Assembly: GCA_964493385.1 (NCBI GenBank)
Contig: CAZBNW010000034.1
Span: 1-23,608, forward strand
DNA: 23,608 nt
Direction: 5' to 3'
Origin: Loki-b32 sp964493385
GTDB taxonomy: Archaea > Asgardarchaeota > Lokiarchaeia > Sigyniarchaeales > SOKP01
The translations under genes were made by a program, and so were the position numbers. Below the pieces are notes generated by a model, which was not told the origin of the DNA, made no database searches, and saw nothing but the letters and a program-made list of their open reading frames with translations. The stretch's first letter is position 1; every line of letters begins with the position of its first letter. Of the stretch, positions 6,431 to 14,202 are shown piece by piece.

Positions 6431-7918
6431 ATGAACAAATTTGATTTTCGACCTACTGGTGTTATGCCTGCGATGGTAACCCCTTTTAATAAAGATGAAT
6501 CGATAAATGAAGAAAATTTAAGAAACTTAGTGAATCATCTTATTAATCAAGGGGTAACAGGACTTGTCCCTGTTGGAACTACCGGAGAATTTGTTAATAT
6601 GACTTTTGAGGAGCGTCTTAAAGTCATCGAAATTGTAGTAGATGAAACAAATGGTAGAGTTCCGGTTATAGCGGGAACAGGAGAAACCGGAACTAAATTG
6701 GTAATTGATGCTACTAAAGCTGCTACTGACATTGGTGCAGATGCTGTACTAATAGTTACGCCATACTATTTAAAACCTAAGGCAAAGGGATTGTATGATC
6801 ATTACTTTACGATAGCTGAAAAAACAGATATTCCTATGGTACTATATAATATACCTGCTTGTACAGGAGTAGAATTACCTTGGACTGTTGTTGAAGATCT
6901 CGTAGATATCGAAAATATTGTCGCTATTAAAGATTCAAGTGGAGATTATAAGTACTTTTCTGCCGTTTTAGAAAAAGTAAGTGATAAGATTTCTGTTCTA
7001 ATAGGGTGGGATGAGAATGTTTTAGGTGCTCTAGCTGGAGGAGCTGCTGGTTGCATATTAGGTTCTGCTAATGTATTCCCTAAGATTTGGCTTGAAATAT
7101 ATAATCATGTAAAGAATAATCGATTAGAAGAGGCGCAATTACTTCAAAAAAAAGTTCAGAAAATAGCAAGATTATTAATAAATTCAGGTGCGTTAGGAGT
7201 TAAGTCATGTTTGAATATGATGAAAATTCCAGTTGGTAAAACTAGACAACCTATTGTTTTAGGTGATGCTCTTTCTTATGAAATTAAAGATGAATTAAGA
7301 GTCGAACTTGAGAAGTTAGGATTAATTGAAAAAACAGAAATCCAATTTGAATTTGGAGAAAAACCACTTACAAGTCGTTTTTATGCGGTTGGAATTACCC
7401 CTAAAAAGATTACTGATTTCGGATTAAAGGTAGGGGAAAGTCTTGTCGGAAATAGGGTAGAATTGGCACATATTGATCTTCTAATTGGTAAAAAAGATGG
7501 CCCTGTCGGGAATGCCTATGCTCAAGCTTTAACTAATCCAGAAGAAGGCCGTGAAGGTCTTCAAGTCATATTGGAACCCAATATGCAAGTAAAACCACCA
7601 ACAATTATGATTCCTACAGTCCGTCCAACATCACTTCGCCACGCAAGTCTAACCTATGGGCCTGCTCAAGCAGCAATAGCTAAAGCGGTAATGCAATGCG
7701 TTGAAGATGGTATTCTTCCGAAAGAGTTAGCTGATGATATCGTACTAATTGTAAATGTATTTGTTCATCCAAGTGCTAGTGCTAGAAAAAGAATTTTCAT
7801 CAATAATTATAAAGCAACTCGCAATGCTATCAGAAAAGCAATGGAAGGATTACCCACTGTAGATGATGGAATTGAGAACGCAGAAAATGCACGACATCCC
7901 TTTAGGAATGATCCTTAA
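6431..7918 (+). CDS. DapA-family aldolase fused to formaldehyde-activating enzyme (Fae)
   Basis: A 495-residue two-domain fusion. Residues 1-300 form a DHDPS/N-acetylneuraminate-lyase TIM barrel: GTTGE (49-53) for pyruvate binding, catalytic Tyr139 in YNIP, and Schiff-base Lys167 in AIKDSSGD. After a short linker, residues about 334-475 match Fae: the ELAHIDLLIG motif with its conserved His347, DGPVGNAYAQAL, LEPNMQVKPPT, YGPAQAAIAKAV and the NNYKATRNAI helix. Fae condenses formaldehyde with tetrahydromethanopterin to methylene-H4MPT. The position that binds the aspartate-semialdehyde carboxylate in DapA (the Arg of YNVPSRTG) is Cys144 here, so lysine synthesis is unlikely. I infer a pyruvate aldolase using formaldehyde (4-hydroxy-2-oxobutanoate type) or another small aldehyde, coupled to Fae. 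Both halves are full length with no frameshift. It is the second gene of the operon. Confidence 0.88.
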   Translation: MNKFDFRPTGVMPAMVTPFNKDESINEENLRNLVNHLINQGVTGLVPVGTTGEFVNMTFEERLKVIEIVVDETNGRVPVIAGTGETGTKLVIDATKAATDIGADAVLIVTPYYLKPKAKGLYDHYFTIAEKTDIPMVLYNIPACTGVELPWTVVEDLVDIENIVAIKDSSGDYKYFSAVLEKVSDKISVLIGWDENVLGALAGGAAGCILGSANVFPKIWLEIYNHVKNNRLEEAQLLQKKVQKIARLLINSGALGVKSCLNMMKIPVGKTRQPIVLGDALSYEIKDELRVELEKLGLIEKTEIQFEFGEKPLTSRFYAVGITPKKITDFGLKVGESLVGNRVELAHIDLLIGKKDGPVGNAYAQALTNPEEGREGLQVILEPNMQVKPPTIMIPTVRPTSLRHASLTYGPAQAAIAKAVMQCVEDGILPKELADDIVLIVNVFVHPSASARKRIFINNYKATRNAIRKAMEGLPTVDDGIENAENARHPFRNDP

Positions 7919-7978
7919 ATTCAAATTTTAATTTCTTCTTATTTTCTATTTGATTAAACAATAACACTATAATTATAG

Positions 7979-8122
7979 GCTTTATTAAGCATTAAAATTG
8001 CTGGTGAAGGTGGTGGATATTTTGCTGAACCAAGTGATAATATTCTTGATGTCCCATGGGAAAATATGTTAGCACTACGTTCAGCAATCGAAAAATACAG
8101 AAAATATCCATTAAATTTTTAG
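7979..8122 (+). pseudogene. C-terminal remnant of a uroporphyrinogen-decarboxylase/MtaA-family gene
   Basis: An open stretch of 47 codons without a start, between stops at 7976-7978 and 8120-8122. It encodes IAGEGGGYFAEPSDNI and then VPWENMLALRSAIEKYRKYP. This resembles the extreme C-terminus of the URO-D/MtaA family (a Gly-Gly-Tyr strand, then P-x-EN-x2-AL and a helix ending in KYP). No matching upstream part exists: the frame is closed at 7976 and the preceding gene is intact. It is therefore a decayed fragment. In archaea this family includes corrinoid methyltransferases of methylotrophy, which would suit the neighbouring Fae, but the fragment alone cannot show this. Confidence 0.5.
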
Positions 8123-8130
8123 GTTTTAAT

Positions 8131-8158
8131 AAAAAAAAAATGAAATAAATAAAAAAAA
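8131..8158 (-). terminator. U-rich terminator of the flavoprotein gene
   Basis: Two A-runs on the plus strand (8131-8140 and 8151-8158) read as U-tracts in the minus-strand transcript, starting 4 nt after the stop of the gene that ends at 8163. Confidence 0.5.
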
Positions 8159-8162
8159 GATT

Positions 8163-9137
8163 TCATCCACTAATATTTCCTAGCTTTTGGATTACTTCTT
8201 CAGCTTCTTTCATTATTCGATCCAATAACTCTCTCACTGTAGGAATATCTTTTACTAATCCTACACCTTGACCGCAACTTACCATACCTGCATCAAGATC
8301 TCCTTCTCTATACATTTTTAATGCATTTTGACCGGATGCTACTTGTACAATTTGCTGAAGCGATGCGTTTTGTGATTCTAATTCAATTATTTGCTCAGCG
8401 GCTTTATTTTGCCATACTCGGTGAGTGTTTTTGATAGAGCGCATGACTATCGAAGTGTCAGTTTCACTGGCTTGAACGAGTGCTTGCTTTAAATTATCAT
8501 GAATAGGACATTCTTTTGTAGCCATCATTCTTGTTCCCATAATTACACCCTCAGCTCCAAGGGCCAATATCGCCGCAACTCCCCGCCCATCTGTTACACC
8601 ACCTCCAGCTATCACTGGAATATCTAAAGCATCCACAACACTTGGTGCCATTACGAGAGTTCCTATATCTAAAATTCCTGTTGCACCACCATTTTCATAA
8701 CCCACAACTGTAATTATATCAGCACCCAAAGAGGCTCCTTTTTTTGCATATCTAACACCAGCACATTTGTGAATCCATATAGCACCACCCTGTTTAAATT
8801 TAGGAACTAGATGCTCTGGAGCCTTATGGCCGCTTGTCTCAATAATTTTTGCTCCCTCATCTAATGTTGCTTCAACATAATCCTCCAATTTATCTTGTGG
8901 CATGAGGGCGGGAAATAAATTGATATTTACTGCAAATGGTTTATTAGTTAATGATTGTGTTCTTCTGATTGCCTCGCGTAATTCTTCAGGAGTTTTATAA
9001 TTTGCACTGGCTAATACAGCACAGGCACCAGCATTACTACATGCAGCGACAAATTCTGGAGTAGTAATATTAGCCATGGTTCCCACAATTATTGGATATT
9101 TACAACCCAACATTCCGGTTACTTTGGTCTTAATCAT
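8163..9137 (-). CDS. Nitronate monooxygenase / enoyl-reductase II family FMN protein
   Basis: A 324-residue FMN-dependent TIM-barrel protein of the NMO/FabK family. Visible motifs are PIIVGTMANIT near the N-terminus, the FMN-phosphate segment PVIAGGGVTDGRG (174-186), GAEGVIMGTRMMAT (194-207) and the C-terminal SCGQGVGLVKDIPTV. In class I nitronate monooxygenases the loop corresponding to residues 147-154 carries the catalytic histidine (EAGGHxG); here it reads YENGGATG, with Ala152 in its place. It is therefore probably an oxidoreductase on another substrate, such as an enoyl thioester or a flavin-linked reductase. The thioesterase gene lies 130 nt upstream on the same strand, which fits acyl metabolism, but the two are not tightly coupled. 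Confidence 0.8.
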   Translation of the reverse strand: MIKTKVTGMLGCKYPIIVGTMANITTPEFVAACSNAGACAVLASANYKTPEELREAIRRTQSLTNKPFAVNINLFPALMPQDKLEDYVEATLDEGAKIIETSGHKAPEHLVPKFKQGGAIWIHKCAGVRYAKKGASLGADIITVVGYENGGATGILDIGTLVMAPSVVDALDIPVIAGGGVTDGRGVAAILALGAEGVIMGTRMMATKECPIHDNLKQALVQASETDTSIVMRSIKNTHRVWQNKAAEQIIELESQNASLQQIVQVASGQNALKMYREGDLDAGMVSCGQGVGLVKDIPTVRELLDRIMKEAEEVIQKLGNISG

Positions 9138-9266
9138 AATTTTTCACATTAAAATATTCAATTATAAACTAATATTTCTCCATCCGATTTATATTTCATT
9201 AAAAAAAGATATTCAAAAGAATTATTTTTTTTTATTAATTTTTAAAAATCTTCCAACATTATGACT

Positions 9267-9692
9267 TTAGTTTTTAGATTTTAATAACTCTTGCTTCAGA
9301 TCATCTGAAATATTTGCTTTTTTTTGGTTTTCATAATTATACCAAATTATATGGGCTTCACCTTCCCCTACCTTTCTATTTAATTTCTTACTTACTAAAA
9401 TATGTTTTATTATGATTTTAGACCCTTCTATGCTTGTTATTTTTGCTCCTACATAAATTGTATCGGGATAGGTCAATGGCGCTTTATAATAACAATCTTG
9501 ATAGGATAATATAGGTCCTATGCGAACTTTTGTAGGTTCTTCATAAATGTTCAAAAATCGAAATAATGCTATCCTTGAACTCTCAAAATATCGATAATAT
9601 ATTGTATTGTTCACATGTCCTCTAGCATCCATATCTCCCCATCGAACTGGCATTTCCTCTACCACTGTAAAATCGTTTAATATCTCATTCAT
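9267..9692 (-). CDS. Hotdog-fold acyl-CoA thioesterase (4HBT/YbgC-like)
   Basis: A 141-residue single hotdog domain. The defining motif lies at residues 17-40: RWGDMDARGHVNN, then YYRYFESSR. Asp22 is the expected catalytic residue of the 4-hydroxybenzoyl-CoA thioesterase family, and the glycine-histidine-valine turn begins the long helix. The rest supplies the expected antiparallel strands, and the protein is of normal family length. It should hydrolyse an acyl-CoA, though chain specificity cannot be read. It is cytosolic, probably a dimer or tetramer. It is transcribed toward the FMN-protein gene and divergently from the peroxiredoxin. Confidence 0.82.
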   Translation of the reverse strand: MNEILNDFTVVEEMPVRWGDMDARGHVNNTIYYRYFESSRIALFRFLNIYEEPTKVRIGPILSYQDCYYKAPLTYPDTIYVGAKITSIEGSKIIIKHILVSKKLNRKVGEGEAHIIWYNYENQKKANISDDLKQELLKSKN

Positions 9693-9718
9693 CTAATTTT
9701 CTCTCATTTATTAATGCA

Positions 9719-9726
9719 TTTTATAA
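9719..9726 (-). promoter_or_regulatory. TATA-like box of the thioesterase gene
   Basis: On the minus strand, TTATAAAA is centred about 31 nt upstream of the ATG at 9692. It would give a transcript with a leader of only a few bases. The call rests on position and composition only. Confidence 0.3.
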
Positions 9727-9856
9727 TTTATTAATTAAAATCCTTTAATATGTTAATTTTCTAAATTCTTTATGTCTATATCTAATACTTCATAACGCTA
9801 ATATTGATAATACTAAGAAAACATCTAAAATTAATAATAAATTCATATCCAAAATC

Positions 9857-9865
9857 GTTTAAATA
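9857..9865 (+). promoter_or_regulatory. TATA-like box of the peroxiredoxin gene
   Basis: GTTTAAATA is centred near 9861, which would place the transcript start near 9885-9887. That falls on a second in-frame TTG (9885), four codons into the longer frame, so the real protein may begin there on a leaderless mRNA. Confidence 0.3.
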
Positions 9866-9872
9866 GATTGAG

Positions 9873-10376
9873 TTGAATTATAAATTGACAGAACAAGCAT
9901 TAGAATTAAAAGTTGGCGTTGAAGCACCTAAGTTTTGTCTTCTAGATAAGGATAATACCGAAGTCTGTTTAAAGAATTTCCAAGGTAAATATGTAGTCCT
10001 TTATTTTTATCCAAAAGATAACACACCTGGATGCACAACTGAAGCAATAGGTTTCACAGGGATTTTACCTGAACTTCAAAAATTAGATGCTGTTGTTATA
10101 GGAGTTAGTCCTGATAGTCCTGAATCTCACGCAAAATTTATAGAAAAGAAAAATTTGAAAGTTACACTTCTGAGCGATATTGAAAAAAAAGTAATTAAAG
10201 CTTATGGAAAATGGGGAAAGAAGAAATTCAAAGGTAAAGAATATTTGGGTGTAGTACGTAGCACATTTTTAATAGATCCGGAAGGAAAAATTATACATAT
10301 CTGGCCTAAGGTTTCTGTAAAGGGCCACCCAGAAGAAGTAAAACAGGTCTTAAAAGATTTAAAAATTTCTAAATAA
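9873..10376 (+). CDS. bcp: Thiol peroxidase of the Bcp/PrxQ family
   Basis: A 167-residue thioredoxin-fold peroxiredoxin that reduces hydrogen peroxide and organic hydroperoxides. The active site reads NTPGCTTEA with peroxidatic Cys54 and Thr51, and Arg129 in VVRSTFLID completes the catalytic triad. In many Bcp proteins a resolving cysteine lies five residues after the peroxidatic one; here that position is Ile59, so the enzyme must use another cysteine (Cys22 or Cys32) or an external thiol. The start is TTG at 9873 or, as suggested by the TATA-like box, TTG at 9885; no ATG is available near the N-terminus. It heads a same-strand redox group with the nitroreductase 49 nt and the DUF255 protein about 630 nt downstream. 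Confidence 0.87.
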   Translation: MNYKLTEQALELKVGVEAPKFCLLDKDNTEVCLKNFQGKYVVLYFYPKDNTPGCTTEAIGFTGILPELQKLDAVVIGVSPDSPESHAKFIEKKNLKVTLLSDIEKKVIKAYGKWGKKKFKGKEYLGVVRSTFLIDPEGKIIHIWPKVSVKGHPEEVKQVLKDLKISK

Positions 10377-10425
10377 ATCTTCTTTATTTTATCTAACAAG
10401 TATTTAATTTTATTGTGAAAAATTT

Positions 10426-11010
10426 ATGAATGTTAAGGAAGCTATTGAAAAAAGAAGGGCATATAGATCTTTAGATCCAATAGATATTACAGAAGAGTTA
10501 ATTATTGATCTTGCCGAAAAGGCTAAAATTGCTCCATCATGTGCTAATAATCAACCATGGAGATTTATTTTTGTTTATGAGAAGGAAAAATTACAAAACT
10601 TATTTACAGCGTTATCAGAAGGAAATAAATGGGTCGAAAAAGCTTCAATGATTATTGCTGTATTCAGTAAACCCGAAAATGATTGCATAATTGGAGAGCG
10701 TCAGTATTACTTACTTGATACAGGATTAGCTGCAGCATTTATAATCTTGCGAGCCACAGAATTAGGATTAATAGCTCATCCAATAGCCGGTTTTAGTGAA
10801 GTAAAGGCAAAAAAAATTCTTGAAATTCCTGATGAGATGAGATTAATTACACTTGTAATTATTGGGAAACATTCAAAAGAAATTAATCCGGTTCTTTCTG
10901 ATTTAATGAAATTAGGAGAAAAGCAAAGACCGCCGAGAAAAGATTTAGGTGATTTTGTCTATTTAAACAGTTATAATAATAGAATTACAGAAGGATGGGG
11001 TAATAAGTAA
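10426..11010 (+). CDS. Nitroreductase-family FMN oxidoreductase
   Basis: A 194-residue FMN enzyme of the nitroreductase fold, which acts as a homodimer and reduces nitro compounds, quinones or flavins with NAD(P)H. The FMN-binding start IEKRRAYRSLD (7-17) and the APSCANNQPWRF block (36-47) are typical, as are AAAFIILRATELGL in the dimer-forming helix and the closing RPPRKDL. No extra ferredoxin domain is attached. A TATA-like TATTTAAT at 10401-10408 lies only 22 nt before the ATG, suggesting a leaderless or very short-leadered transcript. Its TAA abuts the GTG of the DUF255 gene, so the two are co-transcribed and translationally coupled. The substrate is unknown. Confidence 0.85.
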   Translation: MNVKEAIEKRRAYRSLDPIDITEELIIDLAEKAKIAPSCANNQPWRFIFVYEKEKLQNLFTALSEGNKWVEKASMIIAVFSKPENDCIIGERQYYLLDTGLAAAFIILRATELGLIAHPIAGFSEVKAKKILEIPDEMRLITLVIIGKHSKEINPVLSDLMKLGEKQRPPRKDLGDFVYLNSYNNRITEGWGNK

Positions 11011-13101
11011 GTGAATTCTATTTTAAAAGAAAAAATTAAAAATCATTTATCAAATGAAAAGAGTCCTTATTTACTTCAGCATGTAGAAAATCCTGTTGAT
11101 TGGTATCCCTGGAGTGAAAAAGCTTTTAACAAAGCTAAAGTAGAAAATAAACCTATTTTTCTCTCAATAGGATACTCCACTTGCCATTGGTGCCATGTTA
11201 TGGCACATGAATCTTTTGAAGATGAAGAAGTAGCAGAATTAATGAATGAGACATTTGTTTCAATAAAAGTAGATAGAGAAGAGCGTCCAGATATTGATAA
11301 AATCTATATGACTATCTGTCAAATGATGACAGGCTCAGGAGGCTGGCCACTTACCATTATCATGACTCCTGAAAAAAAGCCATTTTTTGCTGGAACTTAT
11401 TTTCCGAAACAAACTAGATTTGGGCGAATAGGATTAATAGATTTAATCAAACGCATTAAAGAGTTATGGGATAACAAAAGAAATGAGTTACTAAATTCAG
11501 CAGATCAAATTACTTTCAGTCTTCAAAATCTAGATCAGGAATCACCAGGAGATAAATTTTCTGAAACAACTCTCAGAAAAGCATATCAGCAGTTGTCAAT
11601 GCAATTTGATTCGACTAACGGTGGATTTGGAAATCGTCCAAAATTTCCAACCCCTCATAACTTAATATTTTTACTTCGATATTGGAAACGTACTGGTGAT
11701 AAAAAGGCATTAGAAATGGTCGAGAAAACATTACAAGCAATGCGGAAGGGTGGTACTTATGATCATATTGGGTTTGGATTTCATCGATATTCCACTGATT
11801 CTATCTGGCTGGTTCCTCATTTTGAGAAAATGCTCTATGATCAAGCATTAATTGCAATAGCATATATTGAAGCGTACCAAGCTACTAAAAAAGATCTATA
11901 TAAAAAAACAGCTTATGATATATTTTCTTATGTTCTAAGAGACATGATATCATCAGAAGGAGGTTTTTATTCTGCTGAAGATGCTGATAGTGAAGGAGAA
12001 GAAGGTAAATTTTACGTATGGACTAAAAAGGAATTAGAAAAAATACTTGAGAAGGGAGAATTTGATCTATTTATTAAAGCATTTAATATAGAGGAGTTAG
12101 GGAATTATTTAGAAGAAGCATCTGGGAAAAAAACAGGTGATAATATCTTACATCTAAAAAATTTACCTGAAAAGGAATCTCAAAATAAAGTTGAAAAAAT
12201 CCGTTCTAAAATATTTAATTCAAGAGAAAAAAGAATTCATCCTCTTAAAGATAAAAAAATTTTAACTGATTGGAATGGACTAATGATTGCTGCTTTAGCC
12301 AAAGGTGCTACAGCTTTTCAAGAAGAGAAATATTTGAAAGTTGCTAAGAATACAGTTGATTTCATTCTTTCAAATCTTCGCGAATCAAATAATAAATTAT
12401 TACATAGATATAAAGACGGAGTTTCAGAAATTAAGGCTTATCTTACTGATTATACATTCTTAATATGGGGTTTAATTGAATTATATGAAGCAACATTTGA
12501 TATTTTATATTTAAAAACTGCTCTTGAACTGCATGAAATTCAAATTAACGATTTTTGGGATAATGAAATAGGTGGATTTTACTTTACTGCTGATGATAGT
12601 GAAGAATTATTGACACGGCAAAAAGAAATTTATGATGGAGCCATTCCATCTGGCAATTCGATAGCTATGTTAAATCTATTGCGATTAAGCTATTTAACTG
12701 GGGATCATGAGCTTGAAGAAAAAGCAGATATACTAAGTAGAGTGTTTTCTGAGAAAATAAGAGCCAATCCCTTAGCATATACACAATTCTTAGTTGCTAT
12801 TGATTTTGCTATTGGGCCTACCTACTCCTTAGTTATTAGTGGTGATACTAACGGGAAAGACACAATTGAGATGATCAAGGGTGTAAATAGTACTTACCTT
12901 CCGAATAAAGTGTTTATCCATAGAAAGACTGAACAAAAATCACCAGAAATAGATAATTACTCTAACTTTGTACAATTTTTTGAAAATCTTGAAGGGAAAG
13001 CAACAGCCTATGTTTGTATAAATAAAACTTGTAAGCCTCCAACTCATGAAATAGATAAAATGCTGCAATATCTTAATTCTAGTTGGAGCTCAACTAGCTA
13101 A
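11011..13101 (+). CDS. DUF255 thioredoxin-domain protein (YyaL/SSP411 family)
   Basis: A 696-residue protein of the conserved DUF255 family. The N-terminal third is a thioredoxin-like domain: NHLSNEKSPYLLQHVENPVDW (11-31) is the family hallmark, Cys58-His-Trp-Cys61 is the redox motif, and GGWPL (110-114) supplies the cis-proline loop. The rest (about 190-690) is an alpha/alpha-barrel like that of six-hairpin glycosidases and epimerases, with conserved pieces FGNRPKFPTPHN, HFEKMLYDQA, SAEDADSEGEEGKFYVW and LTDWNGLM. Length is normal for the family. The biochemical role of these proteins is not settled; redox-linked carbohydrate handling has been suggested. The start is a GTG directly after the nitroreductase TAA. 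With the Bcp protein upstream this makes a thiol-redox neighbourhood. Confidence 0.9.
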   Translation: MNSILKEKIKNHLSNEKSPYLLQHVENPVDWYPWSEKAFNKAKVENKPIFLSIGYSTCHWCHVMAHESFEDEEVAELMNETFVSIKVDREERPDIDKIYMTICQMMTGSGGWPLTIIMTPEKKPFFAGTYFPKQTRFGRIGLIDLIKRIKELWDNKRNELLNSADQITFSLQNLDQESPGDKFSETTLRKAYQQLSMQFDSTNGGFGNRPKFPTPHNLIFLLRYWKRTGDKKALEMVEKTLQAMRKGGTYDHIGFGFHRYSTDSIWLVPHFEKMLYDQALIAIAYIEAYQATKKDLYKKTAYDIFSYVLRDMISSEGGFYSAEDADSEGEEGKFYVWTKKELEKILEKGEFDLFIKAFNIEELGNYLEEASGKKTGDNILHLKNLPEKESQNKVEKIRSKIFNSREKRIHPLKDKKILTDWNGLMIAALAKGATAFQEEKYLKVAKNTVDFILSNLRESNNKLLHRYKDGVSEIKAYLTDYTFLIWGLIELYEATFDILYLKTALELHEIQINDFWDNEIGGFYFTADDSEELLTRQKEIYDGAIPSGNSIAMLNLLRLSYLTGDHELEEKADILSRVFSEKIRANPLAYTQFLVAIDFAIGPTYSLVISGDTNGKDTIEMIKGVNSTYLPNKVFIHRKTEQKSPEIDNYSNFVQFFENLEGKATAYVCINKTCKPPTHEIDKMLQYLNSSWSSTS

Positions 13102-13128
13102 TTCAAGTTAGATTTTTATTTTAAAAAA

Positions 13129-13515
13129 TTAAGTAAGTAAATTTACTTTTTTAGATACTAGAGTTTCCATCTCATTTAGGGATTTTACAGAATTCATCTC
13201 GTCCTGAGTAATAAATAAAGTTAAATTACCATTATCTTGAATATACGCAGAAGGATATTTAGCATCGTTAATTTCATATTTTTCTTCAAATTCGTCTCTA
13301 TGTAGAAATTCAGCATCAATATTGAGATTTTCAATAAAAGATTTCCAATCTTTTTTTATTGAAAAGATACCGAATGTTTGTTTGCAAAGATTACATTGAT
13401 AAGAACTCGGTCGTAGAATTTTTTTCCAGAAATCTTTTACTACGCTTACAACTCCCGAGTCAGCATTATATACAAATATAATTTTTTTTTCTTTAATATC
13501 ACTCACTAGAATCAC
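13129..13515 (-). CDS. Conserved small protein with a CxxC knuckle, function unknown
   Basis: A 128-residue soluble protein of a widely spread but uncharacterised type, sometimes labelled GTPase although no P-loop is visible here. It starts with strand-like IIFVYNADSG, a segment common to these proteins. A helix and YQCNLCKQTFGIF follow, with Cys41-x2-Cys44. The central LHRDEFEEKY and the late LFITQDEMN segment are also characteristic. Two cysteines could serve as a redox pair or half of a zinc site, perhaps completed in a dimer. It converges on the DUF255 gene, with 27 nt between the stops, and lies next to the DUF1499 gene. I give no function. Confidence 0.65.
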   Translation of the reverse strand: MILVSDIKEKKIIFVYNADSGVVSVVKDFWKKILRPSSYQCNLCKQTFGIFSIKKDWKSFIENLNIDAEFLHRDEFEEKYEINDAKYPSAYIQDNGNLTLFITQDEMNSVKSLNEMETLVSKKVNLLT

Positions 13516-13588
13516 TGATAATGTTTAATTTCCCCTTAATTACTACTAGTTACACTAAATATTTTAATCTGCTTTTTATTTAAAATAA

Positions 13589-13604
13589 AAGATTCAAGAA
13601 TCTT
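13589..13604. promoter_or_regulatory. Palindrome upstream of the CxxC-protein gene
   Basis: AAGATTC, two bases, then GAATCTT form a perfect 7-bp inverted repeat about 75-90 nt upstream of the minus-strand ATG at 13515. It could be a dimeric repressor site or the transcript-end hairpin of the DUF1499 gene, whose stop is at 13687. Nothing distinguishes the two. Confidence 0.25.
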
Positions 13605-13686
13605 GAGAAACAAATATATGAATAACTATCGTATCATTACTATTTTATTAATTCCTCTTTTAAAAAATAAAATCATGAAAAAAGAA

Positions 13687-14079
13687 TTATTCTAGATATA
13701 ATTTTCTTATTTTTTCCATTCTTTTCCGATTAACACCCATATCGCTCCAACCTACTCTTGAAGCAGAACGGAAATGTATTATTTTCTCTTTACCATCAAA
13801 ATAGAATTCAACATCATCGACAAATTTAAATGTGGCAGTTCTGAACTCAAAGTGTAAGTAATTATCTGATTCAGTAATAATTTTTGTTCTTTTTAGGGAT
13901 TTAATAATATTTTTTATTTTTTCTCTTGCTTCTTCGAGTGTTGAGTTATATTGTAAAGGTTTTATTTTATGTTTTTCATCTGTACTTTGAGTGGAAACAC
14001 AATTTGGAGATTTTGGGCATGGATGAAACTTTCCATCAACAATACCAATTGGTTTTTTTAATGTTGGAATTTCAATCAC
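13687..14079 (-). CDS. DUF1499 family protein
   Basis: A 130-residue protein matching DUF1499. CPKSPNCVSTQSTDEKHKI (21-39) is the family's N-terminal signature. A helix at about 48-63, YLHFEFRTATFKFVDDVEFY and the C-terminal RSASRVGWSDMGVNRKRME (102-120) complete it. The family is found in bacteria, plants and some archaea, often with a lipoprotein or membrane anchor; here there is no signal peptide or membrane helix, so this copy is cytosolic. Its role is unknown. Length is normal for the bare domain. Gaps of 171 and 123 nt to its neighbours suggest a separate transcript. Confidence 0.8.
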   Translation of the reverse strand: MIEIPTLKKPIGIVDGKFHPCPKSPNCVSTQSTDEKHKIKPLQYNSTLEEAREKIKNIIKSLKRTKIITESDNYLHFEFRTATFKFVDDVEFYFDGKEKIIHFRSASRVGWSDMGVNRKRMEKIRKLYLE

Positions 14080-14164
14080 TTTTGTTATATTTATTACTAT
14101 AAAAACTGAATTGGGTATAAATAGATTAAGATTTTAAGTTAAAAAAAGTAGGGCTCAGTTTAAT

Positions 14165-14172
14165 AAAAAAAA
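14165..14172 (-). terminator. U-tract after the longin-like gene
   Basis: Eight A on the plus strand form a U-run in the minus-strand transcript about 30 nt after the stop at 14203; another short run lies at 14143-14149. This is a plausible terminator for the 14203-15513 gene. Confidence 0.35.
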
Positions 14173-14202
14173 CAGGATACACATGGCATTTTCTTTATAA
14201 TT

